DNA of 48,840 nt from Candidatus Giovannonibacteria bacterium RIFCSPLOWO2_02_FULL_45_28 (GCA_001780725.1 MFIM01000027.1:1-48840); one strand, 5' to 3'. Numbered from the stretch's first letter, positions 40,801-46,258 are shown. Notes: generated by a model from the sequence alone, not told the origin. Numbers and translations are program-made.

Positions 40801-41377
40801 TAACGACATTATAAACGCGCGGAAAATTCTCTCTGCCTCCGGGCTTTGGTCAATTGACGAGAACGGGAAGCTAATCGTTCAGGAAATTGAAACCAAAAAA
40901 CTCACTGTAACAGGACAGCAGGGGATTACTATTTACGACCGCGTTACAGGACAACCCGTTTGTGTTTATTCCGAAAACGGAGTTTTGAAGTCGGAAGATG
41001 GGGAGTGTTGGGCCGCCGAAACTGGCGGGAAAACATCCGATGTTTCCGCCGAAGGCGGATCCGCCTCTGGCGGAGAGGAGCTAGTTTCGGATACTGACCC
41101 TCCAACAATCTCAATTTTGGGCAACAATCCTTCCGCCATTAATGTAGGCGGAACCTATTCTGACATGGGGGTCACGGTAACTGATAATATTGATCAAAAT
41201 TTGGGATACACGGCTTCTTTAGATGGCGGGCTTGAACTTTTGCAGGGAGATGGACTTCAAATTGATACCTCAAAGGCTGGCGAACATATAATTATTTACA
41301 CGGCAGCGGATTCGGCAGGGAATACCGCTTCGTCCACAAGAACAGTAGAAGTAGTAGAAATTTATGGAAATCAGTAG
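34853..41377 (+). CDS. Giant HTH-anchored fibre-like surface protein
   Basis: About 2,174 residues. Order: an excisionase/MerR-like helix-turn-helix (YLSASEAARLCNYHRIYVGQ), a linker full of palindrome-derived peptides, a membrane helix (about 135-153 from the upstream TTG), a further linker, then a long beta-rich stalk with about 13 VGIGT[TAS][SAN]P-type repeats, a domain starting CVDIAETYPISEDASAGDIM that is typical of the end of such fibres, and a C-terminal Ig-like domain (DPPTISILGNNPSAINVGGTYSDMG, split here as one region). It is probably a cell-surface adhesin or pilus-like fibre. The ATG at 34853 is preferred over the in-frame TTG at 34838 because it overlaps the leader stop; ATG 34862 is also possible. 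Two exact-looking 507-bp tandem units lie at 37166-38179. Confidence 0.75.
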   Translation: MKYMKEKYLSASEAARLCNYHRIYVGQLCRGGKIDCKKFGTDWMVSEESILNYKKELTSKNLSLTPSQGRGKNNTLPFGEGEGWVTEKSSSTLQDIFHAQDKPDDVWDRAILGEKEKEAFWFPEFSLKQWSLGAVSLSSILIAALIFYNAGAIKNSIADAVESVNVSAKNFVTKTSSIPLLAKERMGNVVEFTSLIRRSGEGVVEIFNNFGSSGLELAQNGKDWVSETASAVADEIKNGSALLNKIPDVVADNLIFVEKKALVALSLPKFSLPFTLEDVRLSLSDIKMRFFNNIFAARDYIVFLGLDIKKVALDFVSSPSPSGKTLGVFGDSTPSVEEDGEQKPSPLIVSKNLPLTPSQGRGKNNTLPFGEGEGGVTEKSPPFLQGEGLERSRGVDESSIISRVLSSINITQRFQELENRLTSNLSLLISNIEKRIPPNVQNPVVFLTASAPSPIRNDPPQQISGVSAGFGDFSQGISTGGNLSATGNVTLGDDAKTASIASSVWDITSAGAASGFISLSTNSLSASTFNLSGLLTTGGFIATASSTIIGDLTFQNATSTGYLSVTGSATSTFANGIKLTGGCFLLLDGTCAGTGSGSGLTGTIGQVAYFSGTDSAVGTSTIVISTSGNVGIGTAAPQTILDVLGTASSTLYLANIGSESAPAYSFAGGSNGGFFQNPSGTIGISTGGAARVTFASSGLSMGVNGTAASPSIAWSADGDTGIFRDSSDQLAFTAGGIEALRFIEVNSIVTSYFNAGNVGIGTTSPSATLSVAGNTYLDSNLITYSSSTAANLTISYQRAATTTIPQSINAFAIGTTTGPTAPILSIDGLNGRVGIGTANPLVPLQLNGNIFHINNDNAEIGLGSSRSFNRLLVDSDTNVGLVGKKNVWIGIDSDNSGTDATFGIVANDDWLGGSETPLFTVTEAGSVGIGTTSPASLLSVAGNTYLDSNLITYSSSTAANLTISYQRAATTTIPQSINAFAIGTTTGPTAPILSIDGLNGRVGIGTANPLVPLQLNGNIFHINNDNAEIGLGSSRSFNRLLVDSDTNVGLVGKKNVWIGIDSDNSGTDATFGIVANDDWLGGSETPLFTVTEAGSVGIGTTSPASLLSVAGNTYLDSNLITYSSSTAANLTISYQRAATTTIPQSRNAFAIGTTTGLTAPIFSIDGLNGRVGIGTAAPSATLTVLGSGTLLSLQSGGGVAFSVSTSQMLFDADNQPFAIGENADYSLGHNSTTDNFEIVDGSTIGTNVRMVISSSGNVGIGTTSPAATLSVTGNTYLDSNLITYSSSTAANLTISYQRAATTTIPNLAINAWSIATSTSNTPVFTISSTSSPFGLIGIGTSSPSYTLSIAGNEYLTGGLGVGKATTTAGVIESSGLILSGGVFAALGTATSTFSGDINLPTGKCYQVNGTCTLMSAITSLNGLTGTTQTFASNDLISIVSPAAGTVHNFYGSTTPTFGWLHATSSTASFFTGALGIGTTSPWGLLSVNPDGISGPAFVVGSSTATNFIVTNGGNVGIGTAAPTAGLMLDIRGDMSVNNDGYYAFAEDKVNWSIHGRTTDSTTMLGSALKTTIIPGSGTTEGFAIAGAGLASSFEARNDGQIYMKGNVGIGTTSPATTLSVAGNTYLDSNLITYSSSTAANLTVSYQRAATTTIPINTVYAWSIATSTTASPLFTFNTNGPYATTSINGGFVLNNGAVNYDSSSGIISADSIQTGPMGFDTDAGIVSWIDMPSSTTTANIVNSYSAMLDSTAILTIYGTTTTSGNITYGHVGIGTTSPTIARLSVQGNIAAFGCIRSATSTYSIGPASCVDIAETYPISEDASAGDIMMVGPDGKLKKATDRAGLIGVVSSEPAILLEGPVAFFGSQINNQTLEHKTGSMAPIALAGRVPVKVSAEGGPIKPGDRITISSAPGVGMKATTSGQTVGIALEPYDSGEIGKIIVFINLGYSKLDSGLSQALDGNGGLIVDQASGKMKSSYTLDMDNNDIINARKILSASGLWSIDENGKLIVQEIETKKLTVTGQQGITIYDRVTGQPVCVYSENGVLKSEDGECWAAETGGKTSDVSAEGGSASGGEELVSDTDPPTISILGNNPSAINVGGTYSDMGVTVTDNIDQNLGYTASLDGGLELLQGDGLQIDTSKAGEHIIIYTAADSAGNTASSTRTVEVVEIYGNQ
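35027..35120. repeat. PSQGRG palindromic repeat, copy 1
   Basis: About 93 bases that recur at 35900-35993 (offset 873, in frame) with about three differences. It contains two hairpins, ccccttcccaaggaagggg and accctcccctttggggagggt. It encodes LTPSQGRGKNNTLPFGEGEG within the linker of the giant protein. Confidence 0.85.
35387..35446. repeat. Pair of short palindromes in the fibre linker
   Basis: Hairpin cctctccttgcgaaggagagg (35387-35407, minus its outermost pair) and hairpin cctccttaataaggagg (35430-35446). Both are read through in frame (LLAKERMGNVVEF, SLIRRSGEG). Confidence 0.6.
35809..35875. repeat. Double-palindrome element in the fibre gene
   Basis: Outer stem ctcgccgtc (35809-35817) / gacggcgag (35867-35875). 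Inner arms aacactcggtgtt (35824-35836) / aacaccgagtgtt (35848-35860). GGGAAA precedes and GAGGAG follows. It encodes SGKTLGVFGDSTPSVEEDG. Confidence 0.85.
35900..35993. repeat. PSQGRG palindromic repeat, copy 2
   Basis: Near copy of 35027-35120. It lies 25 bases after the double-palindrome element, so this linker has collected several inserted repeats within 1 kb. Confidence 0.85.
37166..38378 (+). repeat. 507-bp tandem duplication plus partial third copy
   Basis: Two units (37166-37672 and 37673-38179) encode identical 169-residue blocks; the antisense translations are also identical, so the DNA is essentially unchanged. A partial third copy (38180-38378) differs at a few positions (for example T to G in the SIN/SRN codon). 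Each unit holds two VGIGT repeats and the segment GNTYLDSNLITYSSSTAANL. In-frame, so copy number can change fibre length. Confidence 0.9.
41024..41079. repeat. Composite palindromes at the fibre C-terminal region
   Basis: The arm aacatccgatgtt (41032-41044) within ggcggga...tttccgcc is followed by ccgccgaaggcgg, atccgcctctggcgg and GAGAGGAG. It looks like a double-palindrome element whose second half was replaced by CCGCC/GGCGG-type repeats. It encodes GGKTSDVSAEGGSASGGEE, placed just before the Ig-like domain. Confidence 0.65.
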
Positions 41378-41993
41378 AAACTTATGGAAATTGATTTTGA
41401 TTGCGGCGCTGATTTTGGGTGCGGCGAGTTTCTATAAGTTTCAATTTATTTCCACAAGTTTCAATGATTCCAATGGCTCTCAACCAGTTTCAACCAATTT
41501 CAACGAATATCGCAACGCAGATTTCAAATTTTCTTTTCAGTATCCTAAAAACCTAACTCTCCAGGAATTTGATGATGAAAGGGGACATGTGATTTTGTTT
41601 GAGGCGAGCGGGAAAACATCCGATGTTGAATCCCCAAAAACATCGGATGTTGAGGAGCTCGCCGGCTTCCAAATTTTCATAGCTCCTTTCGACGAAGAAG
41701 GCCCAATAACTCCCGAACGCATAAAAAAAGACTTGCTTAATATTGTCGTGGAAAATCCAACTCCGACAAAAGTCGGCCCTTCGACAGGCTCAGGGCAAGC
41801 TGACGCTTTGAGTTTTGTCGGAGAAGGGGACCCGCCTACCGGCGAGGCAGGCGGCTTTAAAACCGCCGAGGTCTGGTTTGTTTATCCCCCCGAACCCTAC
41901 CCCAACGGAAATTATCTTTATCAAGTCACCGCGAAGCTGGAGGACGCAACTTTAATAGAAGAGATTTTGAAAACATGGAGATTTAGCCGCTGA
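41364..41993 (+). CDS. Small membrane-anchored protein carrying three palindromic insertions
   Basis: A 209-residue protein with an N-terminal membrane helix (about 8-24) and a conserved-looking C-terminal half (FKTAEVWFVYPPEPYPNGNYLYQV and LEEILKTWRFSR-like end, here LIEEILKTWRFSR) resembling PsbP-like or similar small lipoprotein folds. The frame NADFKFSFQYPKNLTL is typical of such Patescibacteria proteins. It contains the double-palindrome element (41603-41663), a CCCTTCGACAGGCTCAGGG-type repeat (41761-41823) and a CCGCC repeat (41832-41854), all in frame. It overlaps the giant gene by 14 bases and its stop codon lies in the left arm of the GxxExxY cassette. Confidence 0.6.
   Translation: MEISRNLWKLILIAALILGAASFYKFQFISTSFNDSNGSQPVSTNFNEYRNADFKFSFQYPKNLTLQEFDDERGHVILFEASGKTSDVESPKTSDVEELAGFQIFIAPFDEEGPITPERIKKDLLNIVVENPTPTKVGPSTGSGQADALSFVGEGDPPTGEAGGFKTAEVWFVYPPEPYPNGNYLYQVTAKLEDATLIEEILKTWRFSR
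41603..41663. repeat. Double-palindrome element in the 209-residue gene
   Basis: Outer stem ggcgagc (41603-41609) / gctcgcc (41657-41663). Inner arms aacatccgatgtt (41615-41627) / aacatcggatgtt (41639-41651). GGGAAA precedes and GAGGAG follows. Encodes SGKTSDVESPKTSDVEEL. Confidence 0.85.
41761..41823. repeat. CCCTTCGACAGGCTCAGGG-type nested palindrome
   Basis: Outer stem ctccgacaaaa (41761-41771) / ttttgtcggag (41813-41823), 11 bp perfect. Within it is cccttcgacaggctcaggg (41777-41795), a short palindrome family seen in many bacterial genomes. Encodes PSTGSGQADAL. Confidence 0.75.
41832..41854. repeat. CCGCCT/AGGCGG palindrome
   Basis: CCGCCT (41832-41837) pairs with AGGCGG (41849-41854). 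It is read in frame as DPPTGEAGGF and lies 8 bases after the previous palindrome. Confidence 0.55.
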
Positions 41994-42029
41994 TACTTCG
42001 CTGATTACTACGCAGATAAAACGCTGATC
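41987..42029 (+). repeat. Left GCTGAT array of the GxxExxY cassette
   Basis: Begins CCGCTGATA and repeats CGCTGAT, CGCAGAT and AACGCTGAT up to the ATG at 42031. The right array (42421-42467) is its inverted counterpart. It overlaps the last two codons and stop of the preceding gene. Confidence 0.7.
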
Positions 42030-42030
42030 T

Positions 42031-42435
42031 ATGAAAAACAAAGTAAAATATTTTTTATACGAGAGGGAGTCCTACCTTATACGAGGGGCGTGTTTTGAGG
42101 TATGGAAAGAATTTAAAGGTATGTTTAAAGAATCGGTAATAGACCGCGCTCTAAACATCGCGCTTGAATCACGCGGCTTAAAAGTTGAATCGCAGAAGAG
42201 AATTGATATCTACTTTAAAGATAAAAAGGTGGGCACTTATGTTCCCGATAAAATTGTTGAAGGCAAGATTCTGCTCGAGTTAAAAGCAAAACCATTTATT
42301 ACTAAACAAGATATTGAACAATTTTGGAAGTACCTTAAGGGCTCACAATACAAACTTGGGTTTCTTATAAATTTTTCACCCACGAGATTACAAATTAAAC
42401 GCGTCGTATATGATACTGCCCGTAAATCAGCGTAA
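42031..42435 (+). CDS. GxxExxY-family protein
   Basis: A 134-residue protein of the GxxExxY family, small proteins of unsettled function with a PD-(D/E)XK-like look. Seen are YLIRGACFEVWKEF, the signature region GMFKESVIDRALNIAL (a variant of GxxExxY with D-R in place of Y), and ILLELKAKPFITKQDIEQFW, containing the E-x-K typical of nuclease-like folds, then YLKGSQYKLGFLINF. It is a compact cassette bounded by GCTGAT-rich inverted arrays, which suggests acquisition as a unit. Its 3' end overlaps the start of the LamG gene by 26 bases. Confidence 0.8.
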   Translation: MKNKVKYFLYERESYLIRGACFEVWKEFKGMFKESVIDRALNIALESRGLKVESQKRIDIYFKDKKVGTYVPDKIVEGKILLELKAKPFITKQDIEQFWKYLKGSQYKLGFLINFSPTRLQIKRVVYDTARKSA

Positions 42436-44593
42436 AATCAGCGTTTTTATCAGCATGATATCAGCGGTCGTTGTAGCCGCCTTTCTTTTTATCGTATCAC
42501 CCAATAGTGCGGCGGCCGCCTTACTCATAAATCGCCCCTTATATATCGGCTTAAATAGCGGCCTCGTCGGCTACTGGTCTTTTGATGGCCCGGATATGGC
42601 GAACGTCACCGCTTACGACCGCTCGGGTAACGCGAACAACGGCACTCTCACCAACGGCCCCACTCGAGCAGTAGGCAGAATCGGCCAGGCGCTGGAGTTT
42701 GACGGGGCAGATGACAGAGTTGATATCAGCTCCCCCAGTTTTAATGGCGCAGAACCATTTACAATCAGCGTATGGATAAAACCTGCGAGTTTGGGGGAAG
42801 GAAGTTTGGGACGCATTATGTCGTTTAATAATGCCACTACTGATGACTTAAGAATGGGTGTCGGTCCATTAGTAAATTTTTCCCCCAATGGTGGTGCGGG
42901 AGGGGATTGTGACTCTAACAATATTACTCTTAATGTTTGGGTTCATGTGGTGTTTACGCTTTCAAGCACAGGTGTTTGTACATTTTACATTGATGGAGTG
43001 AATCAAACTTTTGATAGTTCTGGTCAAACAATCGGGGCTTCAACAAGTTTTTCCATAGGAAATTTGGTAGGTGGCGTAACTAGAACTTTCGACGGTCCCA
43101 TTGACGAATTCCGTTTCTACAATCGCATCCTCTCCCCAGACGAAATAAAACGCCTCTATAAAATCGGGGCGACGCTGAAAGTCAATAAACCCAACTATGT
43201 GGGGTTGGATAACGGCCTCGTCGGCTATTGGTCTTTTGACGGGCCGGATATGGCGGGGAACACCGCGTACGATAGAAGCGGGCAAAACAACCACGTCTCT
43301 TCTACCGGGTCAAATATGCCTACTCGCTCGGCTGGAAAAATAGGGCAGGGACTGAAGTTCGACAATGCCAATGATTATATTGAGATTACTTCCTTTGCGC
43401 GCGGAGGCAACTTTACCTGGGCGGGATGGATTTTCCCCATAACCACCGGTGGGGGAGATAAAGGCAGACTATTCAATAATGGCATCACAGGGGCTATACA
43501 GGTTGGTTTGTATGTAAGCGGATCGCCTACACCATATATAGAATTAACAACCAATACTGGAGTATGGAGAAGCCCAAGTGGGAGCATAGAACTGAATAAA
43601 TGGCAACATGTAGCAGTTGTTTTTGATTCCACCTCTACGAATAACGATCCTGTTTTCTATATCAATGGATCTTTAGTATCAACATCGGAGTTTACTACGC
43701 CCACGAATACGCCATCGGACAATGTTTTGCTTACTATTGGAAATAATCCTAATACCGAGCTTACTAGGACCTTTGACGGAACTCTTGATGAAATGCGTGC
43801 CTACAACCGCGCGCTGTCGGCGGACGAAATCAAACGCCTCTACAAAATCGGGGCGACGCTGAAAGTAAATAAACCTAACTACGTGGGCTTAAATAGCGGC
43901 CTCGTCGGCTACTGGTCTTTTGACGGCCCGGATATGTACAACAACACCGCGCTTGACCGCTCCGGTCAGGGCAACAACGGCACGCTCACAAACGGCCCCA
44001 CGCGCAAAGTTGGCCGCATCGGCCAGGGGCTGGAGTTTGATGGGAGTAATGATTATGTGGATATTGCCAACGAAAGTAACTTTGATTTTGAGCGTACCCA
44101 ACCATTTTCATATTCTCTATGGACAAAACCTAAGGCTGGGGATACCAGTATTTCCTTAGCGCTTGGAAAAATTTTAGATTCTGGAAATTTCACTGGATGG
44201 GCACTTCTTACAAATTACGATTATAGTTCTAACACCGAAGTAGCCGGCAGATTAGCTGTAGCACTTGTCAATATCTCCGGTACCACAAATGCTATTGGTA
44301 TTGAGGCTGATTCAAAGATCAATGATGGAGGATGGCATCATTATACTGTTACATATGATGGTTCAAGCTTTGCAAGTGGTATAAAAATCTATGAAGATGG
44401 TATATCACTTGCTCTTAATGTTGCTTCTGATAGCCTTACCGGTTCGATACTTAATAACGTTAATGTAGAAATCGGTGATAGAGATAGTGGTGCGAGTTCC
44501 TTAAACTATCCCGGCCTTATCGACGAAGTCCGCATCTACAACCGCGCGCTTTCCGGCGATGAAATCAAGCGGCTCTATAATTTGGGACGGTAG
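42410..44593 (+). CDS. Exported protein with three LamG domains
   Basis: A 727-residue protein with a signal or anchor sequence (about 12-37) and three LamG/concanavalin-like domains of about 220-240 residues. Each begins near NSGLVGYWSFDGPDM, continues with YDRSG..NNGTLTNGPTR and IGQGLEFDG, and ends with EIKRLY. Linker DNA between domains is nearly identical (43148-43203 and 43831-43884). A surface glycan-binding role is likely. Two starts are possible: ATG 42410, where the N-terminus MILPVNQRKISVF is encoded by the cassette array, or ATG 42455 (MISAVVVAAF). Both lie in the array, so the cassette appears to have replaced the original 5' end. Confidence 0.85.
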   Translation: MILPVNQRKISVFISMISAVVVAAFLFIVSPNSAAAALLINRPLYIGLNSGLVGYWSFDGPDMANVTAYDRSGNANNGTLTNGPTRAVGRIGQALEFDGADDRVDISSPSFNGAEPFTISVWIKPASLGEGSLGRIMSFNNATTDDLRMGVGPLVNFSPNGGAGGDCDSNNITLNVWVHVVFTLSSTGVCTFYIDGVNQTFDSSGQTIGASTSFSIGNLVGGVTRTFDGPIDEFRFYNRILSPDEIKRLYKIGATLKVNKPNYVGLDNGLVGYWSFDGPDMAGNTAYDRSGQNNHVSSTGSNMPTRSAGKIGQGLKFDNANDYIEITSFARGGNFTWAGWIFPITTGGGDKGRLFNNGITGAIQVGLYVSGSPTPYIELTTNTGVWRSPSGSIELNKWQHVAVVFDSTSTNNDPVFYINGSLVSTSEFTTPTNTPSDNVLLTIGNNPNTELTRTFDGTLDEMRAYNRALSADEIKRLYKIGATLKVNKPNYVGLNSGLVGYWSFDGPDMYNNTALDRSGQGNNGTLTNGPTRKVGRIGQGLEFDGSNDYVDIANESNFDFERTQPFSYSLWTKPKAGDTSISLALGKILDSGNFTGWALLTNYDYSSNTEVAGRLAVALVNISGTTNAIGIEADSKINDGGWHHYTVTYDGSSFASGIKIYEDGISLALNVASDSLTGSILNNVNVEIGDRDSGASSLNYPGLIDEVRIYNRALSGDEIKRLYNLGR
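42421..42467 (-). repeat. Right GCTGAT array of the GxxExxY cassette
   Basis: On the minus strand it begins CCGCTGATATCATGCTGAT and continues AAAAACGCTGAT, TTTACGCTGAT, TTTACG, matching the left array in inverted orientation. It supplies the first codons of the LamG protein. Confidence 0.7.
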
Positions 44594-44613
44594 ATTTTTG
44601 TTGGGAAATATGC

Positions 44614-44619
44614 TATAAT
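44614..44619 (+). promoter_or_regulatory. TATAAT box of the first AbiE-like pair
   Basis: TATGCTATAAT with TATAAT 6 bases before the ATG at 44626. The -35 region is weak. The same sequence ATGCTATAAT occurs before the second pair (45568-45577). Confidence 0.55.
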
Positions 44620-44625
44620 GAACAA

Positions 44626-44823
44626 ATGTATAACTGGTCAACCGATATAAAAAACCTTAAAAAACACCCGGAAAAATATAAAATCTGGAGGCTTGAACAG
44701 ATGATAAATTTTGGTTTGAATGGTAAAAAATTGAAAGAATTTGAGCTTAATAAATATTTTAACAAACTCAAAATCGATCCGTATCGTCGTAAATTTTTAA
44801 AACTACTTTTGAATGGAAAGTAA
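44626..44823 (+). CDS. Small antitoxin-like protein of an AbiE-type pair
   Basis: A 65-residue basic protein (YNWSTDIKNLKKHPEKYKIW, then RLEQMINFGLNGKKLKE and a Lys-rich end). Similar small proteins lie upstream of AbiEii-type nucleotidyltransferases in Patescibacteria; they are presumed antitoxins. It overlaps the toxin gene by 11 bases. It is likely leaderless. It begins 33 bases after the LamG stop codon. Confidence 0.65.
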   Translation: MYNWSTDIKNLKKHPEKYKIWRLEQMINFGLNGKKLKEFELNKYFNKLKIDPYRRKFLKLLLNGK

Positions 44824-45469
44824 AATTTTAGACGAAAGGCAAATTAAATTTTTAGAAGAATTTCAAAAAATACCATTTTTGAAAGATAATTTTTATCTTA
44901 CCGGAGGGACGGCTCTTGCGGCTTTTTATCTCAAACATCGTTATTCGGAAGATTTGGATTTTTTTTCGGAAAAAGAAATAGATCTTTTAAATTTAGACAC
45001 GTCGTTAAAAAAACTTCAGAAAACATTAAAGCCGAATAAGGTTGATTTTCAGCAAAGCTATAATCGCAACTTATTTTTTTTGAGTTTCGGAAAACATATT
45101 TTAAAAACCGAATTTACTTATTTCCCATTCCTGAGAATAGACAGCAAGGTTTCAAAAAAAGGCATTTCTGTAGATAGCTTGATAGATATCGCGGTAAATA
45201 AGCTTTTTACCATATATCAGAGGGTTGCCGCGCGGGACTATATAGATTTGTATTTTATAATTGAGCGAGAAGACTTTAAAATTAACGACTTGATTTTGAA
45301 AGCTAAAGCAAAATTTGATTGGAATGTAGATCCTATACAGTTGGGGGCGCAATTTGTTAAATCCGGAGAAGCCGAAGATTTTCCAAGAATGATTGAGAAA
45401 ATCAAAACAGCTGTTTGGAGAAAATTTTTTATTGATGAAGCGAAAAAACTAAAGAGAAAAATTATTTAA
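44813..45469 (+). CDS. AbiEii/AbiGii-family nucleotidyltransferase toxin
   Basis: A 218-residue nucleotidyltransferase of the AbiEii toxin family (DUF1814). The GG-[ST]-x..DxD core is YLTGGTALAAFYLKHR followed by SEDLDFFSEKE. The conserved second block is VDSLIDIAVNKLFTIYQRVA, then ARDYIDLYFI, with the catalytic Lys (VNKL) and the RDYIDLYF motif intact. Related toxins transfer nucleotides to tRNA and block growth or phage propagation. The end of the gene directly adjoins a LamG 3'-end remnant. Confidence 0.85.
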   Translation: MESKILDERQIKFLEEFQKIPFLKDNFYLTGGTALAAFYLKHRYSEDLDFFSEKEIDLLNLDTSLKKLQKTLKPNKVDFQQSYNRNLFFLSFGKHILKTEFTYFPFLRIDSKVSKKGISVDSLIDIAVNKLFTIYQRVAARDYIDLYFIIEREDFKINDLILKAKAKFDWNVDPIQLGAQFVKSGEAEDFPRMIEKIKTAVWRKFFIDEAKKLKRKII

Positions 45470-45470
45470 T

Positions 45471-45551
45471 GGCCTCATCGACGATGTCCGCGTCTACAAC
45501 AGGGCGCTTAATGGGAACGAGATTAAGAGATTGTATAATTTGGGGAGATAG
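45471..45551 (+). pseudogene. Remnant of a LamG gene 3' end (copy 2)
   Basis: One base after the AbiEii stop, 26 codons plus a stop read GLIDDVRVYNRALNGNEI and KRLYNLGR. This is the exact counterpart of the LamG gene end at 44513-44593 (27 codons each, with many synonymous differences). There is no start codon or upstream LamG sequence, so it is a fragment left or brought by recombination. Confidence 0.85.
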
Positions 45552-45571
45552 ATTTTTACTCAAATGCATGC

Positions 45572-45577
45572 TATAAT
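45572..45577 (+). promoter_or_regulatory. TATAAT box of the second AbiE-like pair
   Basis: TATAAT within CATGCTATAATAAGG, 6 bases before the ATG at 45584. Its placement relative to the preceding LamG stop is very like that of the first cassette. Confidence 0.55.
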
Positions 45578-45583
45578 AAGGGC

Positions 45584-45817
45584 ATGATTCCATCCAACAT
45601 TAAGCGGTATTTTTGGGAAGTAGATACGGAAAAACTTAATCCCAAGAAGCGTCCGGAATATATTATTTCGCGGCTATTAGAATACGGCAGGCCCGACGCG
45701 ATCCGCTGGGCATGGAGGTCTTTTTCTAAAAAAGAATGGGGAAAGGCGTTAAAATTACGTGAGGTGTCAAGGAAAAGCAAAAATTTTTGGTTGCCGTTTT
45801 TGTCTAATAAACAATGA
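45584..45817 (+). CDS. DUF6922-like antitoxin of an AbiEii pair
   Basis: A 77-residue protein beginning MIPSNIKRYFWEVDTEKLNP, then YIISRLLEYGRPDAIRWAW and SRKSKNFWLPFLSN. This matches small DUF6922-type proteins that pair with AbiEii nucleotidyltransferases; assigned from pattern memory. It overlaps the next gene by 4 bases (ATGA). It differs from the small partner of the first cassette, so the two cassettes belong to different subfamilies. Confidence 0.65.
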   Translation: MIPSNIKRYFWEVDTEKLNPKKRPEYIISRLLEYGRPDAIRWAWRSFSKKEWGKALKLREVSRKSKNFWLPFLSNKQ

Positions 45818-46212
45818 ATTTTTCTTTGGAAAATATCAGGCCCAATGTCAGGGCTCTGGCGGAAAAATTAAGCGCCAAAAGTTTTATTAGTAAGTTTTAT
45901 TTGGCGGGCGGAACTGCTATCGCACTATTTTTTAATCATAGGCGTTCTGACGATTTAGACTTTTTTTCGGAAAAAATGTTTAAAGGAGTGGCTTTGATAA
46001 ACAATTTAAAAAAAACAGGTAAATTCGAAACACTCAAAACAGACGAAAACACCTTAATCGGCAAATTAAATGGCGTCAAAAGTCTTGCTTATTTTAATGA
46101 CGCAGAATACGATGAAATGCCAGAAATGTATATTGATATTAAATGGCGGGAGGTAAAAAATTTTTTCTTGAAACAAAAGTTGGTTTTAGCCAAAAAGTTC
46201 TTCGGAATTTAA
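45814..46212 (+). CDS. AbiEii-type nucleotidyltransferase with a central deletion
   Basis: A 132-residue protein with the N-terminal core YLAGGTAIALFFNHRRSDDL followed by DFFSE, then an abrupt join LNGVKSLAYFNDAEYDEMPE. In full-length relatives (about 200 residues) the GVK strand is followed by a region with the conserved Lys helix and KDFIDLYFL, and SLxYFxDAExDxMP comes about 70 or more residues later. That region is missing here, at about 46075-46085, in frame. The product has probably lost catalysis. It could be an inactive remnant or an antidote-like paralogue. Confidence 0.7.
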   Translation: MNFSLENIRPNVRALAEKLSAKSFISKFYLAGGTAIALFFNHRRSDDLDFFSEKMFKGVALINNLKKTGKFETLKTDENTLIGKLNGVKSLAYFNDAEYDEMPEMYIDIKWREVKNFFLKQKLVLAKKFFGI

Positions 46213-46219
46213 TTGTGCG

Positions 46220-46252
46220 AGAATCAAGCGGCTTTATAATCTCGGCCGTTAG
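46220..46252 (+). pseudogene. Remnant of a LamG gene 3' end (copy 3)
   Basis: Eight bases after the AbiEii stop the sequence reads [R]IKRLYNLGR and TAG, matching the last codons of the LamG gene. It shares aatcaagcggct with copy 1. The YN codons supply TATAAT (46235-46240), which may now be the -10 box for the glycoside hydrolase gene 7 bases after the TAG. Confidence 0.75.
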
Positions 46253-46258
46253 ACAAAT

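Noticed and set aside
41987-46252. Classical transposon or integron
   Set aside because: No transposase, integrase or attC-like sites are seen. The inverted GCTGAT arrays and LamG end remnants support cassette-like movement but not a self-mobile element.
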